From assembly GCF_025698545.1 (NCBI RefSeq), contig NC_068565.1:620001-684000 (forward strand): a stretch of DNA of 64,000 bases. The letters run 5' to 3'. This DNA comes from Gossypium raimondii (Eukaryota > Streptophyta > Magnoliopsida > Malvales > Malvaceae). This document shows positions 10,101 through 21,733 of the stretch, one piece after another. The notes below the pieces were generated by a model, which saw only the letters and a program-made list of their open reading frames with translations, had not been told where the DNA came from and ran no database searches. The position numbers and the translations under genes are program-made. Positions within the stretch are counted from its first letter, which is position 1. Each line of letters starts with the position of its first letter.

Positions 10101-11965
10101 CATTAATCTGACTCTAAAGTATCAATCTCTTTATGATCAATTCATTGCTTTTTCTTCATTTATATGATGGGAAGACTGTAATAACTAAGATGAGCATTTT
10201 CGATGCCATAAATTCGTATCCCAAGTTGTTTTTCAATATCACAAGTTCTCTGCTTATTTCAAATTGCTAGCACATAGCAATCTTACTCCGGCACTTTGTT
10301 TTTCTTGGAACTAGTTGTGTCTGACACTCATGTTCGACAAATATCCGGACATAGGAATCAGATGTGATCTTCTAAGAACTTCCTAGATACACGGAAATCT
10401 TGGAAGAAATTAGACTTAACTGTGTGAGGCACATATGTATATCCAACACTTACTCGAGTCCAAGTAGCATAGCCATGTACTGATTATTTAGACGTGAACT
10501 TCAGTAAAAAATTCAATACTGTTATGGCTAATAAAATTGTAACATAAATTTCAGGTAGCGGAGCTTTCCGAACCAACATCCCCTGAACTGAAAGAAACAA
10601 TCGACTCTGTCGTCCACAATCTCCTGACCACCCTTTCTCCAAAGATGCATTCAAAGATTCCTCCTTTGTCAGAGAACAATGCAACTGGAACTGTAAATAA
10701 TATTGAGATTGAAGATTGTACAGAACTTGTTGAGAATACTTCACTTCAGTTACAACCCATTATTTCGTTAACACGAGACTACCTTGCTCGTCTTCTCTTC
10801 TGGTTAGTCTATCTCACATCTGCATTTATTTCTCATTGCATATCAACTAAAATTGTAGTCAAACACAGGGGCATAGCTAAAGGGAGCAGGCAGGGTCTTG
10901 CCTCCCCCTCCCCCCGGCTGAATGAATTAATTGCTATTTTAGTACCTTCTAAACGTAAATAGTTCAATTTAATCCTTTTTAGCTTGTTTTAAATAGAAAA
11001 ATTGTAATTTTGGCCTTTCAAAGTTTAAAGTACAATTTAAGTCATTCGAGTTTGAACTCGACTCGAAATTCAGAGCTCGATACTCAATTCGAGCTTGATC
11101 GAACATCTATTTTTAAGCTCAAGTTCGGCTTGTGATATAATCGAGCTACTCAAGCTTGATTAAACTCGTTTACTAATTTTTGTATTCAAGTTCTTAGAGT
11201 TAATGATATATATTAAGGGCAATAACGTAATTTAATAATATAAAATATGAGAAGCTCGATAAGGCTCTCGAGCTATTCGAATCAAGTATTACTAAGCTCG
11301 AATTTGGCTCGTCTGATAGTTACCGAATTGAGTTCTAATATTTTGAGTCAAACTCGAGTAGCTTGCGAGCACCAGTGTCTCATTTACACCCCTAATCCCA
11401 TCACATAATTCTTAGCTTCGCCCCTAGACTCAAACACTTCCTATGCCTTGCCTACTTGGCTGGAGACTTTAAATGATGGGAATCCTGTCGATCCAATCTG
11501 TCTTCCCCGGCCTCCCTAATACACTTGATATGAAATAAACCTTCTGTAAAAACAGATCATATTATGATCCAAGAGTTGTTCTGCATGCAGGGGCGGCCCC
11601 CTAAAAAATTGAAAACTTGCACCTTTTTACCCTCTAAAATGTATAAAATTATAAATTAGTAATGTTAAATTGCACTTTGATTCCCAAAAAATTGTAAGAT
11701 TTTAATTTAGTCCTTTAAAAAATTGTAAAGATATTAGTTAATACAATGATGAAATTGCATTTCAACTCTCATCAAAATTTATAACTTAATTCCAGCCCCG
11801 AAAAGATTTTCTTGGCTTTGTCCTTGTTGCGTGTTTAAAACTGTGCCAAAACATTCGATTGAAACTATGTCTTCTGATGTTCATATTTCTTTCTGAAGGT
11901 GTATGCTATTGGGACACTACCTTAAAGGTCTCGAGTATCGGATGGAGCTAATCGAACGTGTTTAA
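6517..11965 (+). CDS. Plastid DUF760 family protein; altered C-terminus
   Basis: Exons by frame and GT/AG: 6517-6747, 7828-8033, 9007-9292, 9942-10049, 10555-10802, 11899-11965 (381 codons). Residues 1 to about 60 are rich in Ser, Pro and Phe with few acids, a chloroplast transit peptide. Exon 2 has the DUF760 (PF05542) core (DRFQVFIEALWEPL), repeated more weakly in exon 6 (LLGHYLKGLEYRMELIE). Members are soluble plastid proteins of unclear biochemical role. Two MITEs sit in introns 2 and 3, and a GT microsatellite lies in intron 1. The last exon is in a 127-bp tandem duplication (11830-12083). Copy 1 has a proper acceptor (tctgaag) but runs into TAA after MELIERV. The probable original tail (LLSSTSKPKDNGMVMSRLF..., stop 12158) follows copy 2, whose acceptor reads AAC instead of AAG. 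The family call is firm; the C-terminus is uncertain. Confidence 0.85.
7129..7173. repeat. (TATG)n/(GT)n microsatellite
   Basis: About four TATG-type units run into roughly twelve GT units inside intron 1 of the DUF760 gene. A useful length-variable marker. Confidence 0.95.
7210..7580. repeat. Degraded TCGAG/AAGCT-rich dispersed repeat (family D-like)
   Basis: Inside DUF760 intron 1. It is dense in words such as AGCTTCTCGAGTTTGAGC, AAGCTCAAG and CGAGTT, like the segments at 11035-11400 and 26297-26561. Ends are not resolved. Confidence 0.5.
8319..8699. mobile_element. Family-A fold-back MITE, 381 bp, 9-bp TSD
   Basis: It begins GGTAAAAGTATCATGGAGG and ends with the inverted counterpart (CGGCCTTCATAGTACTG). 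The two arms are complementary over most of their length, and the element is non-coding. Flanks are TTTCAATGC (8310-8318) and TTTGAATGC (8700-8708), a 9-bp duplication with one mismatch that indicates a Mutator-like origin. It sits in DUF760 intron 2. Confidence 0.85.
9526..9884. mobile_element. Family-A fold-back MITE, 359 bp, 9-bp TSD
   Basis: It begins GGTAAAAGTACCATAGAGG and ends CCTTTATGATACTTTTACTC. Flanks are CTTATCTGC (9517-9525) and TTTATCTGC (9885-9893). Same family as 8319-8699 and 15840-16215. It sits in DUF760 intron 3, so two neighbouring introns of one gene carry the same family. Confidence 0.88.
10865..11825. repeat. Composite of dispersed repeats in DUF760 intron 5
   Basis: 10865-10985 and 11588-11825 carry 'aggggcatagc' and 'caggggcggcccc' type ends with 'gattttaatttagtcc' words, a family also seen at 63600-63935. 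Between them, 11035-11400 is a TCGAG-rich family-D-like segment ending 'catttacacccctaa'. Boundaries are approximate and the order suggests nesting. Confidence 0.5.
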
Positions 11966-12083
11966 AAATGTGCCAAAACATTTGATTGAAACTATGTCTT
12001 CTGACGTTCATAGTTCTTTCTGAACGTGTATGCTATTGGGACACTACCTTAAAGGTCTCGAGTATCGGATGGAGCTAATCGAA
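11830..12083 (+). repeat. 127-bp tandem duplication spanning intron end and last exon of DUF760
   Basis: 11830-11956 is repeated as 11957-12083 with five substitutions seen by eye (about 4%). Each unit holds the pyrimidine tract, the acceptor region and the 5' part of the final exon. One of the five differences changes the copy-2 acceptor from AAG to AAC at about 12024. The other four lie in the intron-like part, and the exon part is identical. Confidence 0.95.
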
Positions 12084-12158
12084 CTTTTATCCTCGACAAG
12101 CAAGCCCAAGGACAACGGCATGGTGATGAGCAGGTTATTTAGAGTTGCTCTGATATGA

Positions 12159-13118
12159 AAGACTACTTTTTTTTTTCCGAAGAAGGCTGGATTTGAACCA
12201 AGGTTAGGCCCTTATAATCTCTTGCTGATGGAGTTATTTTTATGCATAAAATGGATACAAATGTTGAGCAAATTGCTAATAACCAAAGTTATTTTGGTAC
12301 TTCTCAATTGTTTAATTGATCTTAATTAAAATTTAGAGTGTTTAGTATCTACCATTGATTTAAAATTTCTAGTATGGAATTTGACTAGACATGAGGAAGG
12401 GTTGGGTTTTTTTGGGCTTTCGATAGAGCTTTCTTGAATTCGGGTTGGTTTGAACCGGTTTAAATTAATATTTAATATTTTTTTAAAATAATTATATCAT
12501 ATTACTTTATATTATATTTTGTTTTATGTTTTATGTTTTAATATTTTTTTTGGTTTAATTGCACCGTACAACCTCAAATTATTTGTTTAAATTCTAAATT
12601 TATTTTTAAACTTTAGAAGTGTTCTAATTGAGCCTTCAAAGTATTAATATAGTTTCCATCAGGTCTTTTTGTCAAGTCAAAGCGAGGGCCTAAAATGATT
12701 ATTGTTTGTTAGTTCCCTCATAAAATTTTAAGTTAATATATGGTCATATTATAGTTTGATCCCCTCCCCAAAATGATAGAATTTAGATTTAATCTTATGA
12801 AAATTATAAATATATAAGCCAATAAAATAGTGAAATTGTATTTTAGTTCTCATAAAAATATATTACTTAATTTTGATCTCTAAATTTATTTTTGGCTTCG
12901 CCAGTTGTCTCACTATTACCTTTGATATTACATGTTACAGAAAAGAAAAGTAGTGTTGATAATTTTGTCGACACGTCAAGTTCAAGTCTTTCATGCATGC
13001 AGTAGGTAGACGTGTTTACAATTTAATTCATGTATTTTAAAATGCTTTGGCTAGATTTGAGGTGCATCTAAACCGATGGTATTTTTTTTTCTCAATATAA
13101 TATTTAAAATTAACATAG

Positions 13119-13157
<39 letters not shown>

Positions 13158-13227
13158 CTATTATTTCAGCCAAGGCCAAAATATTTATTCAACATCCTTT
13201 CAATACCTAATTCTTAAAGTTTAGTAC
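12159..13227. other. Intergenic spacer
   Basis: No gene seen. AT-rich with degraded repeat words ('ttggcttcgccag' near 12893). It ends near an (AT)n tract. Confidence 0.6.
13123..13155. repeat. (AT)n microsatellite
   Basis: About 16 AT units just beyond the 3' end of the LEA-like gene. Similar AT tracts occur at 21389-21412, 29081-29109 and 54978-54997. Confidence 0.95.
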
Positions 13228-13660
13228 TCACATATTTGCATGTGAATAGTGATGATCACTCGAAAAATATTCATGCTCAGACGGTTCCAGTTTATCGACA
13301 CCCTCAACGTTCCGGAGCCAATATGTCTGATTCAACGATGCTGCTCCCTCCGGAACATCTTTCATTACCCATTCATGGCCTTCAGGAAAATATATCCCGC
13401 TCTTTGGATGTGGAACCCAGCACCACGAATCTTTTATATCGTTGCTGCTGTTACTGTTTGACGATGACTTTCTCGACTTTTCGATAGTTTCCCTACCGGC
13501 ACCAGCGATTTTGCTTATCGGTCGCTCAAATGATCGCTTAGCTTCCCTGCCACAAATTCTCATATTTATATAAAATAAAATAAAAGGAAAATTAATATAT
13601 ATATAATTAAAGTTACCTAAGCATTAAAATCTTAGTTTTGGCGACGGCAAATCTTCCCAT
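13228..13660 (-). CDS. Late-embryogenesis-abundant-like small protein
   Basis: Two exons on the minus strand: 13617-13660 (start ATG at 13660, ends CTTAG before GTAACT) and 13228-13546 (after an acceptor ending GGCAG), giving 120 residues. The N-terminus (MGRFAVAKTKILMLR) is basic and amphipathic, compatible with organelle targeting. A Ser/Lys-rich linker follows, then a conserved block with CWVPHPKSGIYFPEGHEW and a downstream NQTYWLRN. The WVP-x-P-x-(T/S)G-x-Y pattern resembles the LEA_3 / SAG21-type family, usually small stress proteins of mitochondria or plastids. A short first exon with a basic targeting peptide suits that family. Biochemical function is unknown. The splice join keeps frame (AG+G). 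An alternative start at 13563 inside the intron is less likely. Confidence 0.65.
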
Positions 13661-16600
13661 AAAATATATGAAAGAAATTTTGATCGTACTATTTTATATA
13701 TAATATAAAGCTTAAATTTGAGAAAATTATTGTACTTAAGGTGTAAGTAAATTAAGGAGAGTTTCGTTGATTTTTATAATGCTTGAAAGTGCAAATGCTG
13801 CAAGAATATGTTCGATGGTACAAATGAGGAACGTTTAATTTTGGAGGCACTTTATAAATGGTGAAGTCAAAAGTTAATATTTTCATTTTAGGAGTGTCGG
13901 ATGCACTTTTGGTGTTGCCGCTAAAATAATTTCTGTTAAAACGAAGCATGGTTTATATTAGATCCTAGATAGGGATGAAGGCAAGAAAAGAAATTAGAAA
14001 CCAAAATTGAATTATAAAATATTTAAATATAAAATGTCATTTATTATTATACTAATTCCTAATTTTATAAAATTTCAAAGGATCTTGGAAATAATTTTAT
14101 CATTTTGGAGAAAATAAAATTGAAATTAATAACCGAAATCAAAATCAGTAGTCAATAGGTTTTTATTTTGGATAAACCAATTCATTTAAATGGATTTTGA
14201 ATATTTAAAAAGTATCTCAGTATTCAATAAATATAAAATATAGTAAATAATTAACAAAATATGTATTTTTGTATGGTATTGTTTTTTAATATAAAAGGAA
14301 ATTACTTAAATGTACTCTTCAATTTAAAAACAAAATTATATATTGAATAAATTTTCAGGGTGCATGTCACGATTATTTTATTAGTCCCAATTCCCAAATA
14401 AACTAAAATATAAATACAAACTATAAATTAATAGTGTCTATAGGTTAGGTCGAGGCACAATTTTAAAATTTTTCTAGGCTTAGGTCTAAACTCGGCTTAA
14501 CCTACTAAAAAGTCATATTATTATTTAGAAAATAATAATTTTTTATAATTAAATCTAAAATAAAATATTTATAAAAAATTTATTTAAATTTGGGTAAGAT
14601 CAAATTGATTCGTAGATAACAACTTTTATTTAAACTCGACCCAAGTCGAATTGAGCCAATCGGACTAAACAAGCTACCAGATAAATCAACAAGTGATCAA
14701 AATTTTAAATACAAACAAATAAATCTATAGAAGGAATTTTGTTGTTGAAATTGAGTGTAGGTGAGCATTGAGAATTTAATTAAGACACCCATTGAGCAAT
14801 TTGAATAAATTGATAAAAAGTTTTATATTCCTATTAAATTTGATAATTAAGTTCATTTTGGTATTTTTTATTTTTTTTAGTTTACGTTAGTTTTTGAATT
14901 TGACAAGTAGATCTGTTTTGGTCCTTGAATTAGAATTTTGTGAATATTTGATGATACGATCAGTGTTACTGGAGCAAGATTGGATTGGATGGATCGAGAA
15001 TTGATTGATATAATGATTTAGACAAAAAGGTTGAACCAATTAACTTGAAAACTACTTAAAGTTGGTAAAAATCGAAAATCAAGACAAAAATCGGCAATTG
15101 AATAGGTTGAATCAGTTTAATATTTTTTTATTTTTAATTTTTTAAAATTTTAATTATTTATTTAATTATTGATGGTCCAACAGTCGAATTGACCGGATTG
15201 GTTGAATCGGAAACAGGTGGCCTAATAGTTTCAACTACTGGTCTGGTTATTAAAGCATTAAATGTGAAACTCTGAGATTGTACCACATCATCACCTATAA
15301 AATTATATAATTTTTTATTTTCAAGTGATGATGTGGCTCAATCTCAAAGTGCCATGTCATCAAACTTTTATAATTTTCAAGTTTAGGGATCAAAATCAAT
15401 CTTGTTGCAAAGTTTAAATACCAAAGTGAAAAAAAAAATAGTACATGTATTAAAATGACCCTAGTTATCAAGTTTAGCGGCCAAAATTATATTACCCCTT
15501 CTTTAAATAAAGTTTCGAGTATAATTTTGTGAATAAAGAAAACAAAATGAAAATATTTTATTTTCATTTAAAAGCCCGATCCAATTTAATTTCGAATCTA
15601 ATTGAAGTCTAATGTGACTATCGAATATAAAAAAATAGAGAGAAAAAAAAGAGTGGTTATAAAAACATATACTAAAATATGATTGCGGAGAAAAATACCA
15701 CCATCGGATTCTCATAGCATAAAAATAATTAATAGCAAATCAAAAGAAAAAAGGTGGGTTAATAATTTTGATGCTTTCTTTGTTTGTTTAGGTCAATTAA
15801 GGACATTCGAATATTGGCCATATTTTCTCTTCTTTTTTTGGTGAAATTCTCGTAGAGGTCCTTGTACTAGAAGTTAAATTGTATTTTGTTCCTTATTCAG
15901 GAAATGAGCAAATTAGTCCCTTCACATTTAATCAAAGAGCAAATTGATCCTTTCGTTAAAAATTTCATTAATTTCCACTGTTAAAAATTGGTCCTTATAC
16001 ATCAGGATGAGGTAGATGCGGTACGCCACATGTCACTATCTAGTTATTTCGTTAACCACGTCGGTTTTTAACAATACGAATAGATGAAATTTTTAATAGA
16101 AATGATTGATTTTGCTATTTGATTTAACATACATGTATTAATTTGCCTATTTTTTTGAGTAAAAGAGTAAACTACAATTTGACTTTAATACAGGGACCTT
16201 TATGTACTTTTACCCTCTTTTTTTTTTTTTATAAAAACAAACATTTTAGAGAAATTCAGAAATTGATGTGACAATGGGGTGAAAAGAGGTGAACGGTTCA
16301 TGGTTTTAGCATGAATTCCCTTTCTTTTTTGTATGTTTAAAAATGGTTAAAATTTTCTATTAGTCCCTGTATTACTACGTAAGTTGTTAATTTTCCTTAC
16401 ACTTTAATTTGATCATTTTAGTCTTTCTATTTTTGAATTTTGAAAATTCGGTACTTGTTAGTGGTGTTCATAGGCCGAGCTTAAGTTTATATTTTCAACT
16501 CCGAGCAGGTCTGAATTGTTTTACTATCTAGAAATAAAAATAAAATAAAAAATACATTAATATTTATGTATTGTTGTAATTAATTTTATATAAAGTAATT

Positions 16601-17704
16601 TTACTATTTTTTTAAATAGTAAAACGAGCTATTTGAACAAACCGGTTTAGACTTGAGCTTGATTTAAAAAATAAAAAATAATTAGACCTTGACTTAACTT
16701 GACCTATGAACACCTTAATGTAGGTGTAGCCTTCCGAGAGTAGAGGTTGGAGGGCTAAGGCCCATTGGGCTTGTTTCTTGGTCGGTCACTCTCCATCCCT
16801 TATTTTTTCCACTTTATTCGATAAAATAAATTGTTGTTGATCCTTTGATCGTGACTTAGTTCCAAAAAAAAACTTTCAATTCCAAATCCAAGCCGGAGCA
16901 CAACTTGTCCAAATGACACGTGTTACTATTAAAAGTAATAAAAAAATATTTTTTATTTAAACTTAATTATAAAATATATAAAATACTAATATAAGTTTGT
17001 TTTCTTTTCTATATTATTTCTAACCAGCAAAACAATTTTAGCTTAAAGTTAAAGTGAGTCAAATCAAGTGACAAAATTGTTTGAATTAGACGGACTAGTT
17101 AGATATAGAACCAATTAAGGGATCGGTCCAGAAAAAAGTATTGATTGATTGGTCTGAGAATCGATATGAACGGATTGAATCAAGTAAAAAATCAGTTGAA
17201 CTAAAAATTAATACTTTTAAGATTTATGATATTTTGTAATAATTATTTAATCGAATCGGATAGATAAGGCCATTGAATGGATTGACTCAAAATTAGTATA
17301 AACTAACTGAACTATATAAAAACTGGTTGAATTATGATTTTTAATATTTTAACTATTTTTATTAATCTTTTAGTAATTTATTTAATTGAGCTACACGAAT
17401 TAAGCCAATTAATAAATTGATATTCTAACCTTAATCCCAAAGGGAAAGTCGGGCAAAAGTCAAAGAATTTAGTGGATTGCATTAGTAAATCCACTGATTC
17501 AAAAGTAAAAAAACAAAGAAAAGAAAACAAAGTCCCCCCTCCCGCCATTGACGCGTTTGTTCATTCTTCTTAAGCAATAAGAAACTGCAGACTATACAAA
17601 TTTTAAAAAAATAATAATTAAGAAAAAAAAACCCATTATTGTAACTGTGAAGAAGAACAGAGAGCCAAAAAAATTGAAAAAGAAAAAAGAGAAAGGATCC
17701 ATAA
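13661..17704. other. 4-kb intergenic region
   Basis: No gene found. It contains MITE 15840-16215, a partly nested fold-back region at about 14840-15490 (matching arms 'tttgaatttgacaag' and 'aagtttaaatacc' around a 'gattgg/gaatcgg' insert), and AT-rich DNA. The 5' leader of the P4H gene begins near 17480, with a short C-rich patch at 17532-17545. Confidence 0.55.
15840..16215. mobile_element. Family-A fold-back MITE, 376 bp, 9-bp TSD
   Basis: It begins GGTGAAATTCTCGTAGAGG and ends GGGACCTTTATGTACTTTTACCC. It is flanked by TCTTTTTTT on both sides (15831-15839, 16216-16224), although the low-complexity flank weakens the TSD. It carries the internal hallmark words 'aaattagtccctt' and 'gccacatgtcac'. 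Confidence 0.8.
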
Positions 17705-20700
17705 ATGAAAGGGAAATCGAAGGGCTCGAAGAGAAAGCTAGGGTTAGCAACTACCCTTTTCTTATGTTCACTTGCTTTCTTAGCTGGTTTGTTCACTTCA
17801 ACTTTTTTCTCTCAGGTAAACTTATAAAGCATGAATGTTTCTTCATTTTGAAATGGTTTTTTGAAATGGGTTTAGCGGTTAATTCGTTGGGTTTTTTTTT
17901 TTTTTTTAGGATGTGCCGATTATTAAACCCAGGCTGAGAAAGGTTGAAGTGGTGCATGTTGAAGGTGATAAGTATCGTGATTTGATGCCTGTTGGAGAGA
18001 CTGGGGAAAGTTCGATTGATTCTATCCATTTTCAGGTCACTTTTGAATTTTGGTTTCCTGGTTTTGTTCATTGGATTTTGAATGATGAATTTGATTCTAA
18101 ATGCTTTTGATTTAGTTGTTTATTTGATTAACTTTTATTTTTTGGTAATTGATAGTATCACTTAAATTATTAAAATTTTTAAGTTGTTTCATAAAATTAT
18201 GTGGGATAAGAGCTATGATTGAAAAACGGAAAAATCGAAAATCTGATCTTTGGTAAAAAGCCAGAAAATGAGAGGATACATATGCAAATAAATTGTTGAT
18301 ACAAGGAGATTGTGGAGGTTCGTGATGGTCTACTTGGAGGGCGGAGAGTCTTAGAGAGTGTGTCTTGGCCTCCTATCCTAATGTCCGTAGGCTTTTAAGG
18401 GGTTACCTCTGGTCATTCCCAAAGTGCCACATGTAGCCCATATATTGGTTTTGGACTCCTTGGGGATTTATCTGACCTATGAATGCTCTGTTGTCATAGA
18501 TATGGGTCGTCATGTCAGGACAATGGTATATGTGGCGTATCCATGTCAGGGATGTGGTCTTGATGGTAGGGGTCATGAGGTCTTGAGTTCATAGGTGTCT
18601 TTAACCTGCAAGGTGATTCTTCTTAGTCAAGGACATGGACCTGATAGGTGGGCTTGCGGGGTATGGGTATGACACAAATGTTTAGGATTAATGGCTATGA
18701 GTAGCAATATTCAAGTTAGTTTGTATTTCAAAGCTATGTTAGCAGAGCTCTTCCTTTTCTCTAAAATATCCATATCTGACTCGTATTCGAACATGCATAT
18801 GAGACTGAGAGTATTATCCCACAAAATATATAGAAAAGCTTAGAAAATTTGAGCATGCACGTGTTGGTACTTACCTATACTGAAATTCGACCCCAAGTCC
18901 AAGTAATATAGGTCACGAGGTAGTATATGTTGAGGCTTGTTTAACCTGAAACTAAAACTGGAGTTTTCGAATATCAAAGGAAAGCAGTAATGGAAAAGAA
19001 TAAAGATTTTATGTACAAATGTTGTACAGAAAACTGCCCTGTCTGTAGACTAACTTACTTTGATTGCTTCTCTTTAAGTGCAGGTTTTAAGTTGGAAACC
19101 GCGAGCTTACTATTTTCCCGACTTTGCAACTGCAGAACAATGCGAACATATAATTGGAATGGCGAAATTGAACCTTAAACCATCTACTTTGGCTTTGCGC
19201 AAGGGAGAAACCGAAGAAAACACTAAAGGAACTAGAACAAGGTAGAGTGCCCCTTTTAAGATGCTTTACTCTCATTTCTTTTCGTTTTTGAGTTCAATGG
19301 TAAATCATAAATTGATAATGTTATTAACTGGTTCCGAGTTAGCATTGAGGCTGGATAGTATTTTACCCCCGTGCTAGTGAGTGTTTTGAATTGGTGAATG
19401 CTGATAACTCTGTCTTGAACTTGTACTTTGCTTGGACACAGTTCGGGAACGTTTATTAGTGCATCCGAGGATGAATCCGGAACCTTGGACTTGATCGAGA
19501 AAAAAATTGCAAAGGTTACAAGCATTCCACAGAGTCATGGAGAGGTACATCTTTTGTTGATTTAAGATTTTCCCGATTGATATAGAACCTATAAGCCACA
19601 AAAAGTCTCATGGCATATTTTCTATCAAAACCAAAAATCTTTCTTTACATTACTTTTGAATTGTTGAATCGAAATTTGTACACATTGCAGGCATTTAATG
19701 TTTTGCGGTATGAGATCGGACAGAAGTATGATTCTCATTACGATGCATTCAATCCATCCGAATATGGTCCACAATCGAGCCAAAGGGTACGGTCATACAC
19801 GCGAACTTCACCAATACTTTTCTGTCTGCATTTAAGTTGATAGTGTAAATGCAATAGTTGGATAGAGAATGTAGTTTATATTTGTTACGGTATACAAGTT
19901 ACGAGTTCACTTATCATTAGACGATCGGTAAATCCTTTTGTTACTAAACAATCCATTAAAGTTCGTTCTTCAAAGGTTTCATTTTGTTATCAAGTTAGTA
20001 CTGGATCCATCTCATATGATAAGTTCTGTTGTTATCACGTTTTGGTAATTGTAACCGAGCTATTGTATGAATGTTGATGCTGAAGAACTAAAACACCATG
20101 CTTAATTAGCAATGAACCTTCTCTCACAGGTTGCGTCATTCTTGCTATATTTATCCGATGTAGAAGAAGGCGGAGAAACAATGTTCCCATTCGAGGTAGA
20201 CATTGGAGATACTAACTTGCTTTAACTCTCCTTTGATTAAGCATTTACGCCAAGTTTCAGTACTGACCATGTTATTTTGGTTGCAGAATGGCATGAGTGT
20301 CAAAGGCTATGACTACAGACAATGTGTCGGTTTAAAAGTAAAGCCTCAAAGAGGGGACGGACTTTTGTTCTATTCGCTGTTTTTGAACAGCACCATCGAT
20401 CCGGTAATTTTCATGCATGCTATTCGTTAACAAATGCTGAGGCTTTACTATAGCTGTTATATAACACACCAAAAAGTAGTATTGTTCTAGTTTCTTCATA
20501 TAGGGTCATGCAGTTGGTGGGTTCAGTTTAGAAAACTTGATTGATTGTCAAAGAGAAACTGATAGACTTTAGTTTCATAACCAAAAATAACTGAACTGAT
20601 TTAGCTCGACTGGTTCAGTTGGTTATCTCTTTATTTCGGTTAATTGGGCAAACTACACCCAAGGTCGCTAGACTATTAGTTTGGGTCACTAGACTATTAG

Positions 20701-21101
20701 TAAGTTTACGTTTTGGTCGCTTCTTTAAAAGGTTACAAAATGGTTAATGAGCTATTCAAAAGGTTGTAAATTATCCTTTATTAATTATCCTTTAGGTGTA
20801 AATTATCCTTTATTAATTTTATTATAAGTCGGGTTCAACCAGTTGGTTGGGTTACTAAACAAATTGCAAATTGATCTATTTAACTTACCGAACCGATGGT
20901 TTGGGTTTAGATTGAAACTGGCCTAGCCGACTCCGGTTCAACCAGGTAAGTTGAATATGACACTATGTTGCAGGTTAGAGCTAAATCCTAACTTCGTTTC
21001 AATATTATTTGCAGACATCACTTCATGGAAGCTGTCCAGTGATCAAAGGTGAGAAATGGGTTGCTACAAAGTGGATTAGAGACCAACAACAATTTGATTA
21101 A
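17705..21101 (+). CDS. Prolyl 4-hydroxylase, type II membrane protein
   Basis: Eight exons: 17705-17815, 17910-18035, 19084-19241, 19442-19544, 19691-19786, 20130-20195, 20287-20403, 21015-21101, giving 287 residues, normal for plant P4H. Residues 1-10 are basic and 11-35 are one membrane anchor, giving a type II ER/Golgi topology. The 2-oxoglutarate/Fe(II) dioxygenase fold follows. Iron ligands are His182 and Asp184 (SHYDAF) and His263 (LHGSCPV), and Lys273 in GEKW binds 2-oxoglutarate. The enzyme makes 4-hydroxyproline in secreted proteins such as extensins, arabinogalactan proteins and peptide hormones. All junctions are GT-AG and keep frame. Intron 2 (1.05 kb) holds a GC-richer insert at about 18290-18670. 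No damage is seen. Confidence 0.96.
18036..19083 (+). other. Large P4H intron with unclassified inserts
   Basis: 18290-18670 is clearly GC-richer than the rest of the intron, with repeated 'catgtcagg' words and no reading frame of note. 18770-18960 resembles the 'gacacggatatg / gactcgggta' dispersed repeat found in several other introns of this window. Confidence 0.4.
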
Positions 21102-21733
21102 TAGAATGTAAACTTTAATTTTTCTTTAAAAAATCATTATAAACCTCTGCTTTTGGAAATGATTAATAATTTTTTGTGAGTTCAACTTCATGCCCATTTT
21201 TATCTTTTTCTTCTTTTTAATATTTTCAAAAACCCTATGCTTGTTCAATACATCCAACATAAATAGAGAAATGTATAAAGTATATATCAACCAAAGAATG
21301 GTAAAAAGACCGAATTGATTGGATCAAAATTAGTTAGAATATCAATTTAAACATTGAAATCTTCTAAACAAATTGACAATTGAACTAATTATATATATAT
21401 ATATATATATATTTATGAATTTTAATTAATTTGATTGATTCAACCACCTTTTCGGGTTTAAAGCTAGGACAACTTCCATTTGAAATTAAAATTATAAAAA
21501 TCAAAACTAAATATTAAAAAATTGATTAAATCGAAAATGATACATCGAAACTCATTCTATCAATATGTAATGATACTATAATCACCGACTTTCTTCAAAA
21601 TTAAGGAAAAGAAGAAAAACAAACTAAATCATATTCTATATATTTCATTGTAAATATGAAAGTCATAAATGATAATTTTCTATGCTACTATATTGTTGGT
21701 GAATGTTTTAACCAAGTGTTTCTTTTTTCTCCC
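21102..21733. other. Convergent 3' flanks of P4H and ADA1-like genes
   Basis: Both genes end here. It contains an (AT)n run at 21389-21412 and no further gene. Confidence 0.7.

Noticed and set aside
17482-17937. Frames in the P4H leader and first intron
   Set aside because: They are translations of A- or T-rich tracts; the P4H start at 17705 fits the type II anchor and exon phase.
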